Assembly (NCBI GenBank): GCA_023390695.1
Contig: JAEWCJ010000377.1
Coordinates: 1 to 20,978 of the forward strand
DNA: 20,978 nt
Direction: 5' to 3'
Source of the DNA: Pseudomonadota bacterium
Lineage (GTDB): Bacteria > Pseudomonadota > Alphaproteobacteria > Rhizobiales > Xanthobacteraceae
Part shown: positions 15,180 to 20,978 of the stretch, in pieces
Layout of the letters: each line of letters starts with the position of its first letter
Numbering within the stretch: the stretch's first letter is position 1
The notes under the pieces: model-generated
Databases searched by the model: none
Told to the model about the DNA's origin: nothing
Seen by the model: only the letters and a program-made list of their open reading frames with translations
Made by a program: the position numbers and the translations under genes

Positions 15180-16157
15180 ATGATCAAGTCAGTCAGCAGG
15201 GCGATCGCCCTGGGAGCAGCGTTGCTGGTGCTGCCGGTGTCCGGAGCAGCCGCGCAATCCTATCCGAACAAGCCGATCCGGCTCGTGGTGCCTTACAATC
15301 CAGGCGGCGTTGTCGACTATGTCGGGCGTACGCTCGCGCAGTATCTCAGCAAACCGCTGGGACAGTCGGTGGTCGCCGAAAACCGTCCCGGTGCAGGCGG
15401 CATTCTCGGGACCGACACCGTCGCCCGCTCCGCGCCTGACGGCTACTCGCTGGTGTTGATGGATCCCGCGATCGTCATCAACCCGACCTTGCAGGAGAGC
15501 ATGCCGTATGACCTCTTCAAGAATCTGGAGGTCATTTCCATCGTCAGCTCGTCGCCGCTCGTTCTGGTGGTGTCGCCGGAACTGCCGGTAAAGAACTTTG
15601 CGGAGTTGGTCGCTTATGGAAAGGCCAATCCGGGCAAGCTGAATTTCGCCTCCGCCGGCATCGGCACGACGCCGCATCTGTCCGGCGAGATGTTCAAGCA
15701 GCAGACCGGCGCGGATGCGACGCACATCCCGTACAAGGGCATCGCCCTGTCTTATACGGACATGATGAGCGGCAAGATTCAGTTCTCCTTCAGCAGCATC
15801 GCGGGAGCCCTGCCGTTCACCTCGGACAATCGTGTTCGCGCGATCGCCACCACCGGCGCCAAGCGCACCACCAGCGTCTATCCGGACCTGCCGACCGTGG
15901 CGGAAGCAGGTCTTCCCGGATTTGAAGTGGACCTGTGGCTCGGCCTGTTCGCGCCGGCCGGACTGCCGGCGGATGTCCGCAATAAGCTGGCGGGCGCCAT
16001 CGCCGAGATCATGAAAGATCCGACGCTGAAGGTTGCTCTTGCCAAGGTCGGCGCCGAGCCGCGCGGAACGACGCCGGAAGAGGCGGCGAAAGTTCTCAGG
16101 CAAGAACACGACAAGTGGAAGAAGGTTATCACCGACGGAAATATCAAGTCGAACTGA
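15180..16157 (+). CDS. tctC: Bug/TctC-family periplasmic receptor 2 of the tripartite tricarboxylate transporter
   Basis: A 325-residue receptor with a Sec signal peptide (1-25, cleavage expected AAA before QSYPNKPI). Bug motifs are NKPIRLVVPYNPGG, the ligand-contact Asp in PGGVVDYVGR, AENRPGAGG and ASAGIGTTPHLSGE. It is a paralogue of the receptor at 8982. Starts at ATG 15180 behind the strong purine run AAGGAGGAAGGA, the best ribosome site in the window, in keeping with high receptor output. It lies 52 bp after gntR. Receptors of this kind bind carboxylates, including aromatic ones such as terephthalate, and deliver them to TctA/TctB; which acid is bound cannot be read from the sequence. 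Confidence 0.94.
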   Translation: MIKSVSRAIALGAALLVLPVSGAAAQSYPNKPIRLVVPYNPGGVVDYVGRTLAQYLSKPLGQSVVAENRPGAGGILGTDTVARSAPDGYSLVLMDPAIVINPTLQESMPYDLFKNLEVISIVSSSPLVLVVSPELPVKNFAELVAYGKANPGKLNFASAGIGTTPHLSGEMFKQQTGADATHIPYKGIALSYTDMMSGKIQFSFSSIAGALPFTSDNRVRAIATTGAKRTTSVYPDLPTVAEAGLPGFEVDLWLGLFAPAGLPADVRNKLAGAIAEIMKDPTLKVALAKVGAEPRGTTPEEAAKVLRQEHDKWKKVITDGNIKSN

Positions 16158-16170
16158 CGTGTAACCAAGG

Positions 16171-16217
16171 CGCTGCCGGTTCAGATTGCTTGGAGATCTG
16201 GGCCGGCAGCGTTTTTT
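16171..16217 (+). terminator. Strong intrinsic terminator between tctC and tctB
   Basis: CGCTGCCGG (16171-16179) pairs perfectly with CCGGCAGCG (16203-16211) and runs directly into T6 (16212-16217). Inside, two G-U pairs and CAGAT/ATCTG extend the stem to about 16-17 bp, closing a loop of about 7 nt. It lies within the transporter operon, 13 bp after tctC and 27 bp before tctB. It would reduce, but presumably not abolish, read-through to the membrane subunits. Confidence 0.85.
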
Positions 16218-16243
16218 CTCCGGCACAAGGCGAAGTGGTAGAG

Positions 16244-16690
16244 ATGAAGATCAGAGCAGAGAAAGATTTCTGGTCCGGCGTGCTGTTTATCGTTTTCGCT
16301 GTCGTGGCGATCATTACGGCGCGCGGCTATTCGATGGGAAGCGTCGGCCGGATGGGACCGGGCTATTTCCCGATCGCTCTGGGCTGCTTCCTGGCGTTGC
16401 TTGGCATCATCACGGTCGCCAAATCGCTGACGGTCGACGGCGAGCGCATGGAAAAGCTCAATCTCGGTCCCATCGCCACGATCGTGGTTGCGGTCGCTCT
16501 TTTCGGACTTTCCATCGAACGTCTGGGCTTGATCATTTCAATCGCGATCGTCACCGCAATCCTCGCGGTCGTGTTTCGCGGCCTGAGCTGGATCAGCTTC
16601 CTCTTTCTGACCGGTGCGTTGATCGCATTCTCGGTCATTGTATTCGTCTACGCTCTGCAGCTTCCCCTCTCCATCTGGCCGGCGATCTGA
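16244..16690 (+). CDS. tctB: TctB-family small membrane subunit of the tripartite tricarboxylate transporter
   Basis: A 148-residue inner-membrane protein. Hydrophobic segments lie at about 11-27, 41-60, 75-90, 93-111 and 117-138. The GRMGPGYFP motif at 35-43 is characteristic of TctB. It partners the large TctA channel and is required for uptake, although its exact role is less clear. ATG 16244 begins the typical MKIRAEKDFW N-terminus. An open frame extends upstream to 16115 but would read through the terminator hairpin and overlap tctC, so it is rejected. The stop is 4 nt before tctA. Confidence 0.9.
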   Translation: MKIRAEKDFWSGVLFIVFAVVAIITARGYSMGSVGRMGPGYFPIALGCFLALLGIITVAKSLTVDGERMEKLNLGPIATIVVAVALFGLSIERLGLIISIAIVTAILAVVFRGLSWISFLFLTGALIAFSVIVFVYALQLPLSIWPAI

Positions 16691-16694
16691 TCCC

Positions 16695-18194
16695 ATGGAT
16701 GTCTTTTCAAATCTGGCACTCGGATTTCAGGTCGCGCTGGGCCTTCAGAACATCGCGTATTGTTTCCTCGGCGTTCTGATCGGAACCCTGGTCGGTGTGC
16801 TGCCCGGCATCGGGCCGGTCACCACGGTTGCGATGCTGCTGCCGGTTTCCTTCACGCTGCCGCCTGAATCGGCGCTGATCTTGATGGCCGGCATCTATTA
16901 CGGCGCCCAGTATGGCGGCTCGACGACGGCCATTCTGGTCAATATTCCCGGCGAAGCATCCGCGGTCGTAACGACGATCGACGGTCACATGATGGCCAAG
17001 CTAGGCCGGGCCGGACCCGCGCTCGGCATTGCGGCTATCGGCTCGTTCTTCGCGGGTACCGTGTCGACATTGCTGGTCAGCTTCGCTGCGCCGCCACTGG
17101 CGGCTGTCGCCCTCAATTTCGGGCCGGCTGAATATTTCTCGCTGATGGTCTGCGGTCTTATCGCGGCGGTGGTGCTGGCGCACGGATCGGTCATCAAGGC
17201 GATCGCGATGGTCGTGATCGGGCTGCTGCTCGGCCTGGCCGGAACGGACGTCAATTCGGGAATCCGGCGCTTCACCTATGATCTCCCCAGTCTGGCCGAC
17301 GGCATCGAGTTCGTCGCATTGTCGATGGGCATCTATGGTCTGGCTGAGGTCGCGTACAATTTGCAGAAGAAGGCTGAAGCTGCCGGTGAGATCCAGAAAA
17401 TCGGCCGCGTCTGGCCGAGCCTGGCGGATCTGAAGTTCTGCATGCCGTCCATCCTGCGCGGGACGACGCTGGGGTCGGTGCTTGGCGTGCTGCCGGGCGG
17501 CGGCGCTTTGCTGGCGGCATTCGCGGCCTATACCCTTGAAAAGAAGACGGCGAAGCCGCCGCGCAATTTCGGTCAGGGCGATATCCGCGGCGTTGCAGCG
17601 CCGGAATCGGCAAATAACGCAGGCGCACAGACCTCCTTCATTCCGATGCTGACGTTGGGCATCCCGGCCAATCCGACAATGGCGATGATGATCGGCGCCC
17701 TCATGATCCACGGGGTTTCGCCGGGGCCGAGCGTCATGACGGAACGACCGGCCATGTTCTGGGGCATCATTGCCAGCATGTGGATCGGCAATCTGATGCT
17801 TGTCATCCTCAACCTGCCGCTGGTCGGATTGTGGGTGCGGCTGCTCCGGATACCCTATCAGTACTTGTTCCCGGCCATCATCGTGTTCTGCTGCATTGGC
17901 ACCTACACGGTGAACCGCAATCCCTTCGATCTCTACGTCATGTGTTTCTTCGCCGTGTTCGGCTATCTCTGCGTCAAGCTGCAGTGCGAACCTGCTCCAC
18001 TGATCCTGGGCTTCGTTCTCGGGCCGATGATGGAGGAAAACCTGCGCCGTACATTGCTGATGTCGCGCGGGGATCTGTCGGTGCTCGTGACCGAAAAGAT
18101 CAGCCTGGGCTTTCTCGTGATTGCCGCATTGATGTTGCTGATCGTTGCGGCGCCCGCGGTGCGCAGAAAGCGCGAAGAGGCGTTGCGCGAATAG
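16695..18194 (+). CDS. tctA: TctA-family large membrane subunit of the tripartite tricarboxylate transporter
   Basis: A 499-residue polytopic membrane transporter driven by the ion gradient. Family motifs are intact: GTLVGVLPGIGPVTTVAMLLP (30-50), GIYYGAQYGGSTTAILVNIPGE (66-87), LPGGGALLAAFAAYTLEKK (266-284) and GVAAPESANNAGAQTSFIPM (299-318), followed by LGIPANPTMAMMIGAL. These include the two related halves with conserved Pro-Gly loops expected for substrate binding. ATG 16695 lies 4 nt after tctB; an upstream start at 16638 inside tctB would add a non-hydrophobic tail and is rejected. It is the only TctA here, so it likely serves both Bug receptors. The terminator at 18292-18318 ends the operon. 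Confidence 0.95.
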   Translation: MDVFSNLALGFQVALGLQNIAYCFLGVLIGTLVGVLPGIGPVTTVAMLLPVSFTLPPESALILMAGIYYGAQYGGSTTAILVNIPGEASAVVTTIDGHMMAKLGRAGPALGIAAIGSFFAGTVSTLLVSFAAPPLAAVALNFGPAEYFSLMVCGLIAAVVLAHGSVIKAIAMVVIGLLLGLAGTDVNSGIRRFTYDLPSLADGIEFVALSMGIYGLAEVAYNLQKKAEAAGEIQKIGRVWPSLADLKFCMPSILRGTTLGSVLGVLPGGGALLAAFAAYTLEKKTAKPPRNFGQGDIRGVAAPESANNAGAQTSFIPMLTLGIPANPTMAMMIGALMIHGVSPGPSVMTERPAMFWGIIASMWIGNLMLVILNLPLVGLWVRLLRIPYQYLFPAIIVFCCIGTYTVNRNPFDLYVMCFFAVFGYLCVKLQCEPAPLILGFVLGPMMEENLRRTLLMSRGDLSVLVTEKISLGFLVIAALMLLIVAAPAVRRKREEALRE

Positions 18195-18291
18195 CGGAAG
18201 GACGGGCGCTGGGCATGCGCGGCGCCGGACAAGGTCATGCAGCGGCCGGAATTACGGAGCCGGGCCGTGGGAAAAGATATCAGCGAAAAAG

Positions 18292-18318
18292 AAACGCCCC
18301 TCGCGAGAGGGGCGTTTT
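18292..18318. terminator. Bidirectional intrinsic terminator between tctA and the orphan Mo subunit
   Basis: AAACGCCCCTC (18292-18302) and GAGGGGCGTTT (18307-18317) form a perfect 11-bp stem closed by a GCGA (GNRA) tetraloop. On the plus strand TTTT and a second T4 follow; on the minus strand the A-rich left flank (AAAAAGAAA) gives a U-rich tail. The minus-strand gene's stop codon (18325-18323) is only a few bases from the stem, so one hairpin ends both converging transcripts. The 18195-18291 stretch holds nothing else I recognise. Confidence 0.9.
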
Positions 18319-18322
18319 GCTT

Positions 18323-20650
18323 TTAGGCCGACTGGCGCTGCGCGATCAGCTCAACGAGCTCAGGCGGCGATATCGGCGCATGATTGATGCGCACGCCGAA
18401 TGTCGAGAGAGCATTCTCGACCGCCGAGATGACCGCTGCCGGAATCGGCAGCACGCCGGACTCGCCGACGCCCTTGATGCCCAGCGGGTTGAGATCGGTG
18501 GGTGAGGTGAAGTGGATCAGATGCATCGGCGGCGTCTGGCCGGCGGTCATCAGGAGATAATCCGCGAATGTCGTCGTCACGGGCTGGCCGGTTTCATCGA
18601 ACTGCATCCGCTCGAACAGCGCATTGCCGAGACCGTGAACGATGCCGCCCAGGACCTGTCCGTCGACGATCTTGGGGTGGATGGTGCGGCCGCAATCGTG
18701 AGCGAAGACGATGTTCCGGACGTCCACTCCACCGGTCGCGATATCCACTTCGACTTCTGCGACCGCCGTTCCATTCGAATAAGTCATCGGATCGATGATC
18801 ACCTGTTCGGTGAATTCCATGCCGGGTGTGATGTTGTCGGGCAGCCGGTATCCCGGCGTGCCGCTCACCGTGGACACGATTTTGGCGAATGTGACCTTGG
18901 CATCCGCGCCCTTGACCCTGACCTCGCGGCCCTCGATTTCGAGATCGTCCTCCGCGACTTCGAGCAGCCGGCTGGCGACGGCGATCAGCTTCTGGCGGAT
19001 TTTGAGGGCAGCGGCGTGCGCCGATGAGCCGGCGAGGACGGCCTGCCGGCTGTTGAAGCCGCCGAACCCGAGCGTGGTCGCGGCGGTATCGCCGGTGGTG
19101 ACCGAGATGTTGCCGATGTCTCCGCCGAGCTGTTCGGCGACGATCTGGGCGAGCATGGTCTTCGTGCTCTGGCCCATGGCGACGGCGCTCGACGAAACGA
19201 TGACCGTGCCGCTGGTTCCAATACGCACGGTCACGGGTTCGAACGGGCCTCGGCCGGTGCCTTCGACATAATTGGCGAAGCCCATCCCGATAAAGCGTCC
19301 GTTCTCGCGTGCGGCCTTCTGCCGTTCCGGAAAGTCTGCCCAACCCGCCGCAGCGAGCGCTTCGGCCTGGCATTTTGGATAGTCGCCGCTATCCAGCACC
19401 ACCTGGATGCCGCCCCGCGTCACAAATGGTTTTGGATAGGGCATTTTCTCGGACGGAATGAGGTTGCGCCGTCTGACTTCCGCGCGATCGAGGCCGAGAT
19501 GGTCGGCCACCAGATCGAGCAGCCGCTCCATCACAAACACGCCTTGCGGCTGACCGGCGCCGCGCACAGGTGTGACAGGCACCGTGTTCGTCAGGACCAG
19601 CTTGACGTCCATATGATAGGCTGGAACCTCATATGCGAGCGGCAGCGCCGACAGCGAACCGTACGGAACGTTGACGCCGCGCGCGGTATAGGCGCCATGC
19701 TCGTGCAGCAGCAGGCCGCGCACGCCGAGAATGCGGGCGTCGTCGTCATAGGCGATTTCGACATCCCAGTGCTGATCGCGTTCCTGGGTCGTGGAGATGA
19801 AGTGCTCGCGTCGGTCCTCGATCCATTTGACCGGCGCATTCAGGAGCTTCGCCGCAAGACTGATCACGATCTCTTCGGGATAAAAGACCAGCTTCGGCCC
19901 AAAGCCGCCGCCGATATCGGGCGTGATCACGCGAACGCCGGTCTCTTCCAAACCCAGAATGTCGCAAATCAGCCGCTTGGATGCATGCGGCGTCTGAGTT
20001 GAGTTCCAGACGGTGAGCATGTTGTCGACGGCATCGAATCTGGCGAGGAGGCCGCGGCCTTCCATGGAATGGCTGCCCCCGCGGTGAAGCGAAAAGCTCT
20101 GCGATAGACGGTGCGGGGCTTTTGCAAAAGCCGCATCGACATCGCCGTAGGACAATCCGAACTCGGCCAGCAGGTTATGCGGGCCGTTCGCGTGAACCCG
20201 CGGTGCGCTGCTGTCGAGTGCATCTCTGGCGCTGACCGCCGCCGGCAGCGGCTCATAGTCGATTTCCACCAGATTGGCGGCGTCTTCGGCAATGTACCGG
20301 TTGTCCGCAACGACGACAGCCACCGGCTCGCCGACATAGGCGACTTCCCCATCGGCGAGAATCGGCCGATCGACGATCTGCCGGTAGCTCGGGCTGGGAA
20401 GGCCGACAGCCAGCAGGGGAGTGGTGACGTGGGGAAGCAGGTCCGTGAGTGCGTAGACGGCGTGGACGCCCGCGACGGCCAAAGCGGGGGAGGCATCGAT
20501 TGCCTTGATCGTGGCATGCGCGTGCGGACTGCGGACAAAGGCAGCCTCCAGCGTACCTCCGAGGCGGATGTCGTCGACAAACCGTCCCTGTCCCCGGATC
20601 AGGGCATTGTCTTCCAGTCGGGGCACCGAGGTGCCAAATGTCTTACCCAA
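18323..20650 (-). CDS. Molybdenum hydroxylase Mo-binding (large) subunit 2, orphan, CoxL/XDH family
   Basis: A 775-residue paralogue of the subunit at 11954. It has the RLEDNALIRGQGRFVDDI opening (11-28), the cofactor loop DIGGGFGPKLVFYPEE (245-260), the substrate loop TPVRGAGQPQGVF (360-372) and the catalytic Glu730 in GIKGVGESG (724-732). It lacks the CO dehydrogenase AYxCSFR loop. The Tyr normally before the loop Arg is Val (PVRG), and the usual GRPEA is GQPQG, so the pocket should differ from subunit 1. No FAD or Fe-S genes adjoin it; it may borrow those at 10556 and 11410. The start is TTG 20650: no ATG/GTG precedes it in frame before a stop, and AGGGGA lies about 8 nt upstream. A GntR-type motif lies 41-58 bp upstream. 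Confidence 0.9.
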   Translation of the reverse strand: MGKTFGTSVPRLEDNALIRGQGRFVDDIRLGGTLEAAFVRSPHAHATIKAIDASPALAVAGVHAVYALTDLLPHVTTPLLAVGLPSPSYRQIVDRPILADGEVAYVGEPVAVVVADNRYIAEDAANLVEIDYEPLPAAVSARDALDSSAPRVHANGPHNLLAEFGLSYGDVDAAFAKAPHRLSQSFSLHRGGSHSMEGRGLLARFDAVDNMLTVWNSTQTPHASKRLICDILGLEETGVRVITPDIGGGFGPKLVFYPEEIVISLAAKLLNAPVKWIEDRREHFISTTQERDQHWDVEIAYDDDARILGVRGLLLHEHGAYTARGVNVPYGSLSALPLAYEVPAYHMDVKLVLTNTVPVTPVRGAGQPQGVFVMERLLDLVADHLGLDRAEVRRRNLIPSEKMPYPKPFVTRGGIQVVLDSGDYPKCQAEALAAAGWADFPERQKAARENGRFIGMGFANYVEGTGRGPFEPVTVRIGTSGTVIVSSSAVAMGQSTKTMLAQIVAEQLGGDIGNISVTTGDTAATTLGFGGFNSRQAVLAGSSAHAAALKIRQKLIAVASRLLEVAEDDLEIEGREVRVKGADAKVTFAKIVSTVSGTPGYRLPDNITPGMEFTEQVIIDPMTYSNGTAVAEVEVDIATGGVDVRNIVFAHDCGRTIHPKIVDGQVLGGIVHGLGNALFERMQFDETGQPVTTTFADYLLMTAGQTPPMHLIHFTSPTDLNPLGIKGVGESGVLPIPAAVISAVENALSTFGVRINHAPISPPELVELIAQRQSA

Positions 20651-20690
20651 CGCGCGGTCCCCTGATGTTTCCCAGGCGGGCGGCCTTAAA

Positions 20691-20708
20691 TGTCCTAATA
20701 TTCTAACA
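20691..20708 (-). promoter_or_regulatory. Motif copy 3 of the proposed GntR operator, upstream of the orphan Mo subunit
   Basis: On the minus strand the site reads TGTTAGAATATTAGGACA, matching the gntR copy in 15 of 18 positions and in the same orientation relative to the gene. It contains TAGAAT, a good -10 hexamer, which would start transcription near 20692, about 40 nt before the TTG start. Confidence 0.5.
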
Positions 20709-20978
20709 TATCAGCGGGGGAGCGGACTGGAAAGCCTGATGCGGTGCGTATCCGCCATCCGGGTGGCGTCCGTTCCGGAGGAGGCTTCGTCCCGGCACGG
20801 GGGCGGCGGGCTGAAAAACCGCCGGGCTTTCGTTTCTGTGCCAATGTTGGCCGACCGGCACAATGCGGCACTCAACCTGTCACCTCTGTTGCGGTGCCCG
20901 GCGCGGCTGCCGCTTTTCCAAGAGGCTGATCGGAGTCTTGATGAAGCCGCAGCGGATGTGAACTGAGCTCGCATTGAC
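20709..20978. other. Right-end region with no recognisable gene
   Basis: About 270 bp in which none of the open frames resembles a known protein. The only structure seen is a hairpin, CGGCGG (20804-20809) and CCGCCG (20819-20824) around GCTGAAAAA, followed by GGCTTTCGTTTC. This could be a weak plus-strand terminator of unknown origin. The next gene probably lies beyond the window. Confidence 0.4.

Noticed and set aside
16115..16243. Longer TctB start inside tctC
   Set aside because: It would translate through the intrinsic terminator and give a polar tail before the normal TctB N-terminus.
20505..20966. 153-codon plus-strand frame at the right end, and an 87-codon minus-strand frame at 20711-20974
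   Set aside because: The first half of the plus frame is antisense to the orphan Mo subunit, and neither frame resembles a known protein or has a convincing ribosome site.
1..20978. Mobile elements, tRNA/attachment sites, CRISPR arrays, riboswitches
   Set aside because: No transposase or integrase motifs, regularly spaced repeats, tRNA-like cloverleaf or recognisable riboswitch were seen by eye; a structured-RNA search was not possible.

Overview
The window looks like a catabolic and accessory region of an alphaproteobacterium of the Bradyrhizobium/Rhodopseudomonas/Xanthobacteraceae kind. The DNA is GC-rich and codons favour G/C in third position. The gene types are typical of that group: Bug-type receptors of the tripartite tricarboxylate transporter (TTT), orphan molybdenum hydroxylases, a cyclohexanecarboxylate-CoA-ligase-like enzyme and CoxG. 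No rRNA, tRNA, CRISPR array, insertion sequence or phage gene is visible. The organism assignment is inferred from gene content only.

Layout: (1) 1-1812, minus strand: tcuB (cut by the window edge) and tcuA, a flavin/Fe-S pair for oxidising tricarballylate or a similar acid. (2) 1813-2134: an AT-rich divergent control region with a near-perfect palindrome. (3) 2135-8922, plus strand: amidase, acyl-CoA ligase, PaaI-type thioesterase, quinone oxidoreductase-like MDR enzyme, XRE-type regulator, CoxG-like protein and class II aldolase-like protein. (4) 8982-9962: a first Bug/TTT receptor. (5) 10066-14287: a remnant ABC substrate-binding protein that has lost its middle, followed by a complete three-subunit molybdenum hydroxylase (FAD, 2Fe-2S and Mo subunits). 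(6) 14357-18194: a GntR/HutC regulator and a complete TTT system (tctC, a strong intergenic terminator, tctB, tctA). (7) 18323-20650, minus strand: a second, orphan Mo-subunit paralogue converging on tctA across a bidirectional terminator. (8) 20709-20978: no recognisable gene.

Working model (inference): an organic acid, probably cyclic or aromatic, enters through TctA/TctB with one or both Bug receptors. An amide form may be hydrolysed by the amidase. One or both Mo hydroxylases oxidise it, with CoxG possibly helping electron transfer or maturation. The CoA ligase activates it, and the MDR enzyme and aldolase-like protein act downstream. The substrate cannot be named from sequence.

The most notable finding is an 18-bp motif (TGTTAGAA-N4-AGGACA) present three times in the same orientation relative to transcription. 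It lies just upstream of the remnant SBP/Mo-hydroxylase operon, gntR-tctCBA and the orphan Mo subunit. This suggests one GntR regulon joining import and both hydroxylases, and it may explain why the broken SBP gene persists: it carries the operon's promoter and operator.
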